From: Polytrichum commune
Taxonomy: Eukaryota; Streptophyta; Polytrichopsida; Polytrichales; Polytrichaceae
Reading direction: 5' to 3'
Assembly: GCA_950295325.1 (NCBI GenBank)
Contig: OX485804.1
Span: 4,834,001 to 4,898,000, forward strand
DNA length: 64,000 nucleotides
The notes under the pieces: model-generated
The model's database searches: none
Told to the model about the DNA's origin: nothing
Seen by the model: only the letters and a program-made list of their open reading frames with translations
Shown: positions 10,270-22,219 of the stretch, piece after piece
Position numbering within the stretch: position 1 is the stretch's first letter
Layout: each line of letters begins with the position of its first letter
Position numbers and translations under genes: made by a program

Positions 10270-12572
10270 GTACCTAGCATTGGAGATATTGGTGAATTCA
10301 AGTGTCAATTACAATGCCACCTACAAGGATGGAAGTGATGGAAGGTTAATCCTACACAAAATCACTTGCAACCAGATGCAACAATTAATGGCGGTGCACA
10401 ATATTGTTCTTTTGAGTCAAAGGGGGAAATAGATTTATAGTACAGACGAAAAATTAATACATTTGGAAATTGACATAGTATCGTTTGGGATTTTTGCAAA
10501 GGGCTTTCTCAAAAGTGAATTTGATAAAAAATTGGTGGAAAACATTGATGAAACCCATGTTCTTATAAATTGTGATAATTATAGGGACTTTGGGGTTTTG
10601 TGGAGATGATGTGATGAAGTATGCATATTGTAATTAAGGTTTTTCTATCACTCCAAACTAACCAAAGGCAAAGAACCATGATACTAGGTCTTAGGGAGCT
10701 ATTGTCAATGAGGATTAATGTCGTGTTGGATTGACATTTTGAATAGCAATCTATGTGACTCTTACTCCTTTATTCCTTCTTCGTTGGGCTTAATTTACAC
10801 TCTTATAATTTGTTGGTGTATTCTTAGTTGTGTATGATTCCGTCTTATGTGTGTGGACTCTTGTCACTTTAATTTCCACCCTCCACATCAGTCATGAAGT
10901 TCTTTCAGCTTTGACAATAGTCTTTGTATTGACAATTGTCTTTTATAGTAGCCATAGTCTTCCAAAGGATTCCTTTCCGTTTGGGGTTAGTAATCATTTC
11001 GTAATCAAAATGATGTTTCATTAAATCTAACCTTACATCAGATTGCTCCCCCTTTGGATTAGTCTTCCATTAGTTTTAATTGAGAATTCACTTATCTCAT
11101 ATTTTTCATTATCACACAACACACAAGGGCTTCCTCAATTTTTACAATATTTCCAAAGCAAACACATAGGTTTACAGGCTATAGTCATTTAGTCATAAGC
11201 TAATTAGCTTCAATGCTTAGCCAAGCTTACTCAGATCATCATACAATCTTTCATATAGTCATTATTGCATGTTTTGGGTTTCTTGTCCAATAACCATCAA
11301 CAATTCTACTCCTCATGATCCATTCTCGTAATTCTCATCACATTCCTTATGCCTCAGCCATTGGCTTCCTTTACTCTAATTTATTTCATCATAGATGCTC
11401 TTTGCTTTGCTCCGATCGTTGGTTTTATAAAGCAAACATTATGACGCCTGGCACGTTCATACATATCATAGCCATTCACATATTAGATACAAAAGCAATA
11501 AGACTTGCACAAACTCTCGTTGTGATTCCAAATTGTTCATGTACATCCCCCTATCACATGTGGCGATGCTACACTCCAAATCTCATTTCGTATATAGTGT
11601 TCATTTAGTCGTCACGTGTGCTAATGACACACTTAATCTTTCATCTATCTATGCGTAATCCTTCTCAACTCTCTTGCCTATAACCCATTTCTCCACAGCT
11701 ATAGCCTTAGCAAATTTTACAAGAAGTATTGTCGTCTTCGGAAGATAGTCTTCTTATGCCTTTGGAGACTTTAGCAAGTTGTAACCTATGAACTCATCTT
11801 TCATCTATTATTTCATATACTTTATCATCTATAAAGTAATTTCCTACCTGCTACAAAGCCATGGCCAAAAAATTGTATTACATGGACATTGCTTTTGGTG
11901 GGCAATCAATGACCTTTATGGTTTGCAATTCTAGAGGACACCGGGGAATAATTGAAGATCTTATATTGATATTCAAACCCAAGACGTAATTGCCCTATTA
12001 CTAGTCGTGCGGACAACATCCCAAGAATATGCTACCAATCAAGTTCAAAGCGTTGGATGGATCACAATATGTTTTGCAAGTATTTTGAGGGGCCTAGGGC
12101 TTACCAATATGACCTACGTGGGTTTCTAAAGGTTGTGTGGTGTGATAATTGTAATGACCATAACCTCACAAAATAATTGAGAAATGTTTTGGCAAAAAAA
12201 TGTACAGTCATAGAAGTTTTTGCCATCTTGCACCACTCATTTGTCTCAACTAGCGGATGCTTTTGTTATCTCAAATATCAAGGATGCATGGACAAGGAGA
12301 AAATGACCTTGATTATAGAAGGCATTTGGCAAAATGTACCTTGGGGAGGTGAAGATCGATTGGGGAAACTTATGAACTCTAGCAAACCATTATTTTTAGA
12401 ATTAGCTAATGAGAATGTACAAGATGTTCCCAAGGAAAGAGATGGTTCTAGAATCACGTATGCAAGGAACACAATGATAAGATGTGGCATGTCTCTAGAT
12501 CTAGATGGTACATGGAATGTGGGGCAATTATTTCCTCATTTTGGAGGTGAAGATGTCCAAACCATTGCTTAG
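10270..12572 (+). pseudogene. Decayed DDE-superfamily transposase, interrupted by a 1.2-kb insertion
   Basis: Two separated segments read as one transposase. Segment 1 (about 10,360-10,630) contains HNIVLLSQRGK, GIFAKGFLKSEF and NIDETHVLINCDN, then after a frameshift TLGFCGDDVMKYA. Segment 2 (about 11,868-12,569) resumes with YMDIAFGGQSMTF, DNIPRICYQ, WMDHNMFCKYFEGPRAYQ, VVWCDNCNDHN (second catalytic Asp) and, in the open frame ending at 12572, KPLFLELANENVQDV, YARNTMIRCGMSLDLDGTW and QLFPHF. This order fits the DDE_1 (pogo/Tigger-related) endonucleases found in plants and oomycetes. I assign the family from memory of its motifs. There are several stops and at least two frameshifts, so the copy is dead. 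Confidence 0.65.
10632..11867. mobile_element. Unidentified ~1.24-kb insertion within the relic transposase
   Basis: Transposase homology stops after GMKYA-like sequence at about 10,630 and resumes at about 11,868 with the adjoining part of the same protein. Similar words flank the gap (ATTGTAATT at about 10,628 and ATTGTATTA at about 11,872), compatible with an imperfect 8-9 bp target duplication. The insert is AT-rich with no coding and no clear terminal inverted repeat, so its class is unknown. Confidence 0.4.
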
Positions 12573-14180
12573 AGAAACTATAAATTTAAATAGATGTTCA
12601 TGTTATTGGATTTGAGCTAGAGTTTAGATAGTTGCAACTTATTTTCAATGTACATAATAACAAAATATTTGTGCACTCAATCTATTATTGTTCAAGGAAT
12701 ATCTATCCCTTAAAGGCTACAATGTAGAGTGTAAGATGTTCAATGGTGGGTGGGTATGTGATTTTGCAGACCTTTGTTGTTGTTTGTAAGTGTGGTGTAT
12801 GCATGGAGTCCTTGCCAATTATTGGAACGAAGTTTGGTGTAATTTGCATCCTAAGAAATTTGTGATGAAATATTATTATGATTGAAACTTGGATGAAAAA
12901 TCCACTTTGTAAGTGATGATAATTGCAACATTATGCATCCATAATCCCCAAAAACATTTACGAGGAATGACAAATAAAGTTGGGTTACCATTTGGTGTTG
13001 GTGACACTATACCATGCTTTACAGATAGTATTGAGAAAGACAATTAGAATTGGTGACATTAAATATCATATGTAGTGTAGTTTGAAAGAACGGGGGGGGG
13101 GGGGGGGGGGGGGGGGGGGATTTGAGGGTATAATGGGCCCGTCGTGATTTCTGCAACAGATTGGGAATGGGCCCAGGCTAGGAGGGCCAGTATGGGTCTC
13201 GACGACTTTGCACTTTCCTTCACCATTTTGAGAATGAGGTTGTTGTGAGGTTTGTGAAACCATGAACCCATTGTGAAGGTTTGAACCATCACCATGAGTG
13301 GTTCTTTGAGGGCCAAGGGTGTGGAAGGCTATTGTAGCGTTCGCTATCTAGAAGGGGCAAGAAGAAAGCATTGTCAATAAGGAAGTTGATGTGCACGTTG
13401 TGTTGAGGGTGAGCCACAAGGGGTGCACCTAACACTTGATTCATGTATACACGTGCAAGAACCTCCTATTCAATTGGGAGGGTGGGGGCGGGGGGGTATT
13501 TACCTTCCTTTATTGAATACTTTCCACCTTATAAGTAGATAAATTTTATAATCACCCTATCTTATTTATAAGTATTATAAATATCGTGTGAACAATCTGC
13601 ACACACATTACGTATACAATACACTATGCGTACATTACACTATGTGTGTATTACTTTGCAAATTACACACATACAATCATCATATTATAAACTTTAGCAT
13701 ATTGCATATGGTTCTTGAACCCCCCAGGAAACTTTAAATAAGCTAGCCAACCCTTCCATCGCCAGATGACGATATTTTTCATCCAAAAAAAAAATGATTG
13801 TTTCAACAAATCCATCCACATGTCCACATACATTTTGCTTATTTCTCATCCAATGCCACTAATGGCAAATGATTTATGTTGAGCCTTTAAATAGAAAAAT
13901 CTAAACTTAAATTTATTTATGTTATTTTACATCTAAATAAAAACAAATATCACAACTTAAACCACACCATACTTTATATATAATTCCTAAATTCACATTT
14001 AGAGGATGTTATTGTAGATCTAAAAATATATAAAAACTATGTGTCTTGAAAAAAATCCACCCTACATTTTCTACATTTATGTCAGTGCCCGCCCTTAGGG
14101 GTGAATGCGGTGGACGGTCCTCCATCCAAGGTAAGCCCTTTTAACCTGCTACCTTCATGTCTTTTTTAAAAGCAAAGCCT
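12573..14180. other. intergenic, no gene recognised
   Basis: AT-rich with a homopolymer G tract at 13092-13119 and a smaller G-rich stretch near 13,483-13,497. No coding exon or element ends recognised. The Pro-rich minus-strand frames near 13,059-13,316 arise from the G tract. Confidence 0.55.
13092..13119 (+). repeat. G28 homopolymer
   Basis: Twenty-eight consecutive G residues between C at 13091 and A at 13120. It is capable in principle of G-quadruplex formation. The exact length is likely to be unreliable in the assembly. Confidence 0.95.
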
Positions 14181-14212
14181 TCCATTCTTGAGGCATCAAA
14201 ACCTTTGGTTGT

Positions 14213-14457
14213 GCTCAAACCCATGGGCATTCTTGAGGCATTAAATTCTTTGGACATGCCAAAACCCTTGCATGCTTGGGCATCAAATTCTTGTGTGTAT
14301 GAGGCTCACTCTTAGAACTTGCTTGAAACCTTGTGCTCAAACCCATGGGCATTCTTGAGGCATTAAATTCTTTGGACATGCCAAAACCCTTGCATGCTTG
14401 GGCATCAGATTCTTGTGTGTATGAGGCTCACTCTTAGAACTTGCTTGAAACCTTGTA
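14213..14457. repeat. Tandem duplication, 122-bp unit x2
   Basis: 'GCTCAAACCCATGGGC' begins at 14213 and again at 14335. The units are almost identical over 122 bp (one C/A or A/G difference is visible at 'GGGCATCAAATTC' versus 'GGGCATCAGATTC'). Confidence 0.9.
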
Positions 14458-14815
14458 TTCTTGAGTGTGAGGCCAAACCACCCACCCTTATGCGTCCTAG
14501 TCCGGGTGAGGGCATGGGTATCACATTCATGTTCACATAACTCCCTCTTACCAACTTCGTAAAAATACATGTCATTTCCCATCAACTATTGCACACCAAT
14601 TTATTCCATAATAAGAGTACAAGCATTGAAAAATGCTCTTCTCTATTTATCCCCTTCTCCCTACACTAATTTACACACCAACCCTCCACTTACTACCAAA
14701 AGCTAATCCCCTCGGCCACCCTCTAATGGTGGAGCCAACTACCCCTAATGCCCTTGGCCCTTGGCCCTTGGCCATACCCGGCCCATACCTGGCTCATACC
14801 CGGTTCCATTACCGG

Positions 14816-15105
14816 CTCGAATCAGTAGCCAACCTTCACTCAGCCTCGGCCCAGCATCAACTTAGCTTGCTCGAATCAGTAGCCAACCTTCACTCAGGCT
14901 TCGGCCCAGCAGTAGCTTCGTTTGCTCAAATCAGTAGCCAACCTTCACTCAGGCTTCGGCCCAGCAGCAGCTTCGCTTGCTCGAATCAGTAGCCCCTTCA
15001 CTCAGGCTTCGGCCAGCAGCAGCTTAGCTTGCTCGAATCAGTAGCCAACCTTCACTCCGGCTTCGGCCAGCAGCAGCTTCGCTTGCTCGAATCAGTAGCC
15101 CCAAT
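14816..15105. repeat. Minisatellite, ~50-57 bp unit, 5-6 copies
   Basis: The unit begins CTCGAATCAGTAGCC and continues with CCTTCACTCAGGCTTCGGCC and AGCAGCAGCTTCGCTTG. Copies start near 14816, 14869, 14925, 14981, 15031 and 15086. Some lack AACC after GTAGCC. An open frame across it at 14,633-14,992 is treated as fortuitous. Confidence 0.9.
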
Positions 15106-16075
15106 TGAGCTCCTTGAGCTCCTCCCTTGCTCCACACCAAAAAAAAAAAAGACACCCACAAAAACTCAAGAGGGCTTAACCCCTCACCTCTCTCCTACTT
15201 AGTAGGACCTCATCTTATCCATTAAACCCTCACCCCCTAAACCAACACAATAGGTCCCAATTCAAACACTTAAACCCCGAGGCCCTTCCCCTTACTTAAC
15301 ACACATACTATCAACTTAATTCACCCAATCCCCTAATGCCGCTAAGCTTCTAATTAACCACACAAAATAAGCCTAAGGCCTAAAACATAACTCCACACCA
15401 AGTCTCACTCTTTTTAATGCTTTTAGTTGTTTCAATAACGACTTCAAATGCAATCCTAAGTAAATTCTAAACATAAAACAAATATGAGCAACCATTTTGG
15501 GCTCATATTGAGGCATCAAATTCTTGCTCAAACCTTTGCATTCTTGAGCACCGAATTCTTCAAGCATCTTCAAACCTTGCATTTTTTAGCACCAAAATCT
15601 TTGAGCATGCCAAAACCTTTGTATTCTTGGGCATCAAATACTTCATCATGCTCAAAGCCCTTGCATTCTAGAGACATCATGCAATATTGGATATTCTTGC
15701 CCCATCAAATTATCACGAGGCAACCTTTTGTATGCAAAAACCACCATATATTTTTCCTTTTTTGAGGCAACATATTGTATCTTGAAGCAAGGGCATGTAA
15801 CACAGGCAACAATACTAAATTCCAAGGGAACACCTTCTATGCTTCATGCACTCCATAGTTTAAGACACCATATTACATTTTGAAGCAAGGGCCCATATTG
15901 TGAGACTCCAAAGCAACATTTTTTTAGGGGCAATTGATTGTATGGTCAAAGCAATAGCTTCTGTGGTAGAGGCAACAAACTATATGTTTGAGGCAACAAC
16001 TTCTGTGGTTTGATTTCATGGTTTGAATGTTTGAGACAACACCTTGTATTGGAATATGGGTATATTTGATGATTA

Positions 16076-16930
16076 ATGGATTTTTTGTGTTTCAAGATAA
16101 TGACAATGATGATGTTAATGAGATTGATATGCACGTCGATTCAAAACGTGTGGTCACTTCTATATTACCTCCGTGCACCACAAAGACTCCAAAACACGAG
16201 AAGGGTTGAGGTCAATTGTGGACTTTATTCACTTGTCTTGTCTTGTGGCTTCTTATGACAAGCAATTTGCAATTTATAGTTGTGGTAGGAAACAAGTGAC
16301 TCACTTAGTTACATCTATGGAGTCTATAAGGAGTATACAACTTTGTACCCTTCCTCGCCATTTGCGGAAGAAACATTGAAGGATAGGTTAAGAGAGATGT
16401 TAAGGGAGATAAAAACATAGAGTACTAATGATAAAAATTGAAAAAAGGCCTCGTTGCAATACGATGATGTGTTGGAAACTTTGAAGTGCATGGATGGTCA
16501 TTCCGCAAGGAACATATTGAAGAGAAGACAAACCATCATTGACCGGTGCTCTCCTAGTGGAGCTTCCGCCAATGATGAGTCCATTAACTATCATCACCTT
16601 GCATACAAGCCTCATCTCCAAAGAGTAGCAAGGGTCAAGTCAAGAAACCTATAATAAAACCTAAGATGTTAGCAACTATAGTTATTACTCATCTTTTGAT
16701 GAATAATGCTTGCAAGGAGGATTTCATGTCCACAAAGGCCAATGAGAGATGCACTAAGGCTCAAGGCAATCTTGCTTGTTTAGATTCCAAGGAGGCTAGA
16801 GTTGAGTTTGTAAGGGAAAGATTGATATCACAATAGGTTAAAACCTTAGAAAAGGCTAGGGACCTAGGCATTATATCCGAGAAAGCAGTCAAGTGCAATT
16901 TTGTGTTTGATACTTGTACATTTTATGCTT
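16076..16930 (+). pseudogene. Decayed coding-like sequence, family not recognised
   Basis: Several short frames have protein-like composition: FQDNDNDDVNEIDMHVDSK near 16,100; YDDVLETLKCMDGHSARNIL near 16,460; and ACKEDFMSTKANERCTKAQ near 16,710. They lie in different frames on the plus strand and are broken by stops. They could be exons or remains of a transposon protein. I do not recognise a domain. Confidence 0.25.
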
Positions 16931-17155
16931 TGTTAAATAAAAACCCCTTGATTTGCCTCATTTTGGCTTGACGTTGCTTTGCCCTATGTGTGGTGTGGTG
17001 GTTGCCCATTGTAAGTGCCAAAACAAGAACCTCTCATGCTAGGAATTGTTGAGAAGTTTAGTTTTGTTGGAAAATATATGCTTAATTACTACCCTAGGGT
17101 GTGGACTTTTCATACCACTTGCAAATTAACGTGAGTGTAGAATGGGGTGTTATTT

Positions 17156-18598
17156 GGCCGGGGATTCGTGGCACTCATGTATTCTCATTAGTGAGAGTTC
17201 ATTCATCTTTGCGGATGAGATGAACCACTTTAGATACTTCCATACGTCGTCGGCTCCTTGTCTTAAGGGTTTAAAAAATACCAAGTTTTAGAAGTTTTAA
17301 AAATCCTAGTCTAATCTAATACTTAAGGCAATATAAAGGGGTATAGACATAAAAAATAAATAATGCCTCATATAGATCAAGTGGGGGCATCTTGTGTTGC
17401 CAACCTATCACTACTAATCCGGTTATTTTAAAGAAAAATTAACATGGGCGGACGTTAAATACCCCCTCACGAACTTTCGGAGGTATCAAATACGGGTTGG
17501 GACAACCTTGTAGAGAAATTTTCTAAACCCGACCGAAAATTGTTGTCCGCCTTGCCCAACTTCGAAAAAAACATTGCCCTTGCATTCTTGAAGGCCGCTT
17601 GACTACAAATCCCATATTGAGTGCACTTCACCTTCAAGGTCTGAAATCCAATATATATGTGCACTTCTAATTAGTAAATAAGCAATTGATTGGGATTTCA
17701 TTCCGGAAGTGAAACCATCAATGAAGCACTTAATTAACTTGGAGGTCAAAAACATTACAAACTCCTCATTAACATTGAGGTTATAATTTTGTGACTTACC
17801 ATTTAAAATTATCTTTGTCATTCTAATGATAGATTAGTGCAAGTGTTCATAAGATGACCAAAATGAAACAATGAAGATAGAATATAAAACATATAACAAA
17901 AAATTATATAAATATCAATTATATATTTTAAGGTAATATAATATAAGGTATAAATAAATGATATGTTATTTGAAATTGGACTTGTGGGACAACGTTATGG
18001 ATGGGGTATACTCAGAAAATCATAAGTTTCTGATTATAGCCTATCTAAATTATTGTAATAATTTATCCTCATCACACATTGTATTATCTTTAAAATCACA
18101 TGGTGTATATTATTTATTTAAAAATAAAATCATATAATAAAAATAAAAATAATATTGAATTGATTTTTTTAGTTCACCAATTTATCATAAGGTGGTATAT
18201 ATTATTTTGACATATTCCAAATTTTTGAGAAATCACACCCGTGAAAAATAAATGAATTATGAACAAACAAAAAAATCTATGACAACACGTCATAATTATA
18301 TATTGCACACGTTGACATCTTGCGATATTTATCAAAATAACCATGTGGAATTCAAAGCCACATCATGGCCTTGGAAACAACTCATGGGAGGTTAGAAAAT
18401 AGGCTTAGAGCATCCAAGGCCACATCATTGCCCCTTGCCAACTAATTAAAATTTATAAAATAACTATGAGGGAGAAAATAGATCTTACATGCCAACTCGG
18501 AGGTGTTTCACTAAAGTAAGCTCCATCCGAGCTTCTTGATGGACTCATCCGATTTTCGTTACCGGATGACTTTACTTGAGTGCCACGAATCCCCGGCC
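17156..18598. mobile_element. Non-autonomous Mutator-like element (MULE) with 9-bp target duplication
   Basis: Perfect 22-bp terminal inverted repeats begin GGCCGGGGATTCGTGGCACT at 17156 and end with the complement at 18598. Weaker similarity continues inward (GCGGATGAG versus ATCGGATGAG). The element is flanked by GTGTTATTT at 17147-17155 and 18599-18607. A 9-bp duplication is diagnostic of the Mutator superfamily. Length is 1443 bp. The interior has no transposase I can recognise. Confidence 0.92.
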
Positions 18599-18607
18599 GT
18601 GTTATTT

Positions 18608-20880
18608 GAGGCATTAGTGTACATAATATGCATAAGTGAGAAGTATGTTTTTTCTCTACTGTGTACAATTAAAAAGGCTATTAAGAATGTTGAAGTAAAG
18701 GTAGTTGTACAAAAAAGGGACCTTACTTGTTTAATGGAAAAAAACTAACAATTGATTTGTTAGTTTTATCTAATTTATGTTTTCATACATTGTTGTTATA
18801 CAATAATCTTCCCCAATGACTCATACATGTGATGAAGACCTATTTATTCCTTGATTTGTATTATGTTTATGTAGTGGAGTCATCTATCACATTAAACCGA
18901 AAAGCTTAGTATAACTACATCAACCCATTTCTAACCTTACGTTAGTATGTATACATTTGCTTTTCTTTACAAAATTCTCATATATAGGGGGTTTCATTTC
19001 ATAGTCACCCACGTATGTCATTTAGATTTCCAATGAAGAGTCCACCCTCCAAGATTACTACTTGGATAAGATTTCTGGAAGTACACAAGCATGTTAGTTG
19101 CATGTCACATGACCAAAGTATCTCACCATGGATATTAACAAGTATAAAGTATACCATCAAAGAAAGTGTTGGATTTGTTGCTAAGTAGTTGAAATCAAAT
19201 TTCTCGCCAAATTTTTATATAGTGTGTCAGTTTTCAAGGCACCACCAAATATATCTTCATGTTTAGAATTCACTGGCTTTTTATTTGACCTACTGGGATT
19301 TACATGCTTTAAATAGCATAAGTTTATCTTGTTGTCAAGCTTTGGTTATGTTTTGTCTGTATTAGTGGGGCGTTTGCCCTAAGCTCCGCACTTGAGAATT
19401 GAGTTGTTGAGATTAACACTTGTGTGCTCATTGGTCGTGCAAGGTTGGGAACATTGTGAATTCATTAAGCTTGGCCACTAGGCATCCGCTATTGCTACAC
19501 AACCGACCGCCTTGAGCTAATTACAGTGGGTTTGGGTTGGAACTTGGAATGCTTTTGGACATAATGGATATGTATATATGCACTTCTATCATTGGAGCCT
19601 ATGAAATTCCCGATAGCACAACAAAACCTCAAATTCATTAAGTTTTTTTAATAAGTTTTTTGTGCCATTTCTTACAATTTACCTCAAGGACACTTTCTAG
19701 AACCTACACGAAAATTTGGTTGCATCCAAAATGGATGCAATCCCATCATCCATCCAAGGAAACAAAAACTTGCAAAAGTTGTCCAAGTGTTGCCCTATCC
19801 AACCACTGGGCAAACACCTTGCACTTTAATATCAATTTTCTCCACATGCCAACACTTAGATAGTTAAATTGTTTTGCTCTATATTATGGTCTAATTTATA
19901 CACAACAAAATGTCAATTCTTTCCTAGATTGCATGTCCAAAAATCATCAAAACAACTAGTATTGTTGGACAAAGTTTGGGGTGGTTTGATCACGGGAACT
20001 TGAGGTTTAATTACTTGTTGAAGCTAAAAATTGTCATGCCTTTTGTTGTAGTTAGTCGTGCCTTGCATTGCTCCATATATGCCATCACATTGGTGAAGTT
20101 GGCAAGTTATAACTTGTTTGTGTTGTTGTACATTTCCTTGGCGGAGTGATCCATGGGAAGATGGTTGTATCGGCGATGAAGTCACGCCCTTCCAACCACT
20201 TATCCAACACTCTTAACAAACTCTTTAGATCGATCTCACACACACAACCACTTATCCAACACTCTTAATAGACCCTTTAGATCGATCACACACACACACA
20301 CACACATGGATGTGCAAATGGACATGACAATGGCCGTTGGCATTATGTCTAAACATGACGCCTAACAAACAATATTATGATAACAAAATTTGTTACCATA
20401 GGGTGTTGCTTTTACAACATCACCACGGAGTCGACTACTCATAATCTTGGGTAGGTCACTCTATAGGATTTTGTGCACCACATGTTGCGGAGGGGTATTT
20501 GTTTAAGGGTTATTTACATCCAAGGCAAGAATTAAAAACTTCCTATAATTACTTAATTCACTAAATGGCCTAATTTTTTGCACCCTACCATTACTTATAT
20601 TGTCCATGTTATTGCAATACTTTGTAGTCAACATTCCTTTTAAATAATAAATAAATAAATTTGAAAGTGTATGCAATGCAAAAGTGGTGGGAAAACACAT
20701 GACAACAAAAAGGCATAAAGCATACACATCATTGCAAAAACTTAGTGCAGAAACTTATCATATAGGTGAAAGACTTATACTTACCACAAAAAATCTTAAC
20801 TTGTGCACCCCTAAACCCTAAACCCCTTCCAAACTCATATTGGCACCTGCATTGGTGGCTACCTAAAATGGTCTCACTTA
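18608..20880. other. intergenic, no gene recognised
   Basis: AT-rich sequence with a 54-bp tandem duplication ('AACCACTTATCCAACACTCTT' at about 20,197 and 20,249) followed by a (CA)n run at 20,288-20,306. A double plant telomere-type word CCCTAAA lies at about 20,812-20,826. No coding exon recognised. Confidence 0.55.
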
Positions 20881-21304
20881 GGGTGAGTTTCCATACAAGC
20901 CATTGACCCACTAGATTTTAGTATGAATAAGGACAAACCCGCCCAAGTGTAGGGGGAATTTGGTGGGGTAGGGTTTGTATGTACCTTCTAGCTAACTCCC
21001 ATCTTCTCAAATTTGGGTTCACTCACTAACCTCCTCCTCCCGGTTATCAAGGATGGAGTTCTAGATCATGGTTGGTTCTTTGGAGTCTTTAACCGGTCTT
21101 AATCCTTCAATGATTGGCACTTGTCAGTCAAAGATTCTTTAGTGGGCGCATGGAAGTCTAGTGGTTTGCGTCTATGGCCCTCCACATTCTAGCAAACCAC
21201 CAGAATGTGGTTGGATGGTGACTTGTGCTTTACTACATGCAAACACCTCTAACCCACTATTATCTAAAATCTAGTGGGCAAGCGGCCTTCATGGAAACTC
21301 ACCC
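20881..21304. mobile_element. Harbinger/Tourist-type MITE
   Basis: Terminal inverted repeats GGGTGAGTTTCCAT at 20881 and the complement ATGGAAACTCACCC ending at 21304. Similarity continues inward (CCCACTAGATTTTAG at both ends). Both sides are flanked by TTA (20878-20880, 21305-21307), the PIF/Harbinger target preference. Length 424 bp, no coding. A C-rich run follows immediately at 21308. Confidence 0.85.
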
Positions 21305-21607
21305 TTAACCCCCCCCCCCCTCCCCGCGCATTACTCTATTGCTTGAGTAAGTACACCTTGTTCACATGTATTTGCACCACCACTAATTTAATGTTATATT
21401 TCATCAATGGCGATGCCATAACATTATTAAGCAGTGTGCATTTGTTCAAGTGGGCCCTGAAAATATAACCATGGGATGCACAAACCTTGTGCAAGGAGAC
21501 ACAAATTTAGAGTGAATTCCTAGCATCCTGTTGTTATATTCTCAGGCCCCACAGAACAAACACACACCACTTAATAATGTAATTTCAGCTGCCAGTAACA
21601 TATTTGT

Positions 21608-21894
21608 CCTCAGGGTGCCACCTTATCATAAAGTTCGAATGGCATGACTTGAAAGTCTCAGTAACAACACGGTTCCGTGCTTTCATCGATCATCCTCTAC
21701 TAGACCGAATACTGATTCAGAAGCCCGGTTACAAAATTGCAAGGATCTCTCGTGGTTCAACGTTACAAGTCAGAATTCTTGCAGTATTTAAAGTGTTGAA
21801 GGATGAGCGTCCCGGTGGGGAGCTTGGAAGTGCACCTGGAATTCGCATCTGGCCTCCGCATCGGCACTTTCCATCTGCAGACCTACCCCTCTAA
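21608..21894 (+). CDS. Exon-like open frame, unknown protein
   Basis: After a possible acceptor (TTTGTCCTCAG at about 21,614) an open frame runs to a TAA at 21892-21894, reading GCHLIIKFEWHDLKVSVTT, then RFRAFIDHPLLDRIL and ISRGSTLQVRILAVFKVL. Amino-acid composition is protein-like, with alternating hydrophobic residues. I recognise no family. It may be part of the same locus as the repeat-containing fragment just downstream on the same strand. Confidence 0.3.
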
Positions 21895-22219
21895 GTTCTC
21901 ATCAAGTGGTCGAGAGTCTGGTTTCTTTCTTATGCCGGCGTTGCACATTCACATTCAATATCGTTGACAACCGCTAACTCGCGTTTCTAGACGATGCACT
22001 AGTAAGGCCCCCTTTACACGAGAGAGGCTGAGAGCTCCAAGGTTGAGAGCTTCATACAAACATTCATATAAACATGAAGTATTCATACCAACATGAAACA
22101 TTATGTCCTGAGGTTGAGAGCTTCACACAAACATGAAGAGGGTATTGCTTTGGTTCCTCTGAATAGATTTTTGAGGTTATGATGAAGGTCGCACCGACTC
22201 CAATCATGCGCCTCCACTG

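Larger units (their letters stand above)
14181..16050. repeat. Nested degenerate repeats built on 'TTCTTGAGGCATCAAA'
   Basis: Words such as TTCTTGAGGCATCAAA, TTCTTTGGACATGCCAAAACC and TTGCATTCTTGAGC recur from 14,181 to about 14,460 and again from 15,505 to 15,690. From 15,765 to about 16,045 the related word GAGGCAACA recurs. A 122-bp exact duplication (14,213 and 14,335) and an unrelated 56-bp minisatellite (14,816-15,105) are embedded. Confidence 0.75.

Noticed and set aside
13059-13316. Minus-strand Pro-rich frames
   Set aside because: The proline run is the complement of the G28 tract; no other coding signal is present.
22003-22030. Possible Harbinger terminus (GGCCCCCTTTACAC)
   Set aside because: No matching inverted end or TTA partner could be found within a plausible distance.
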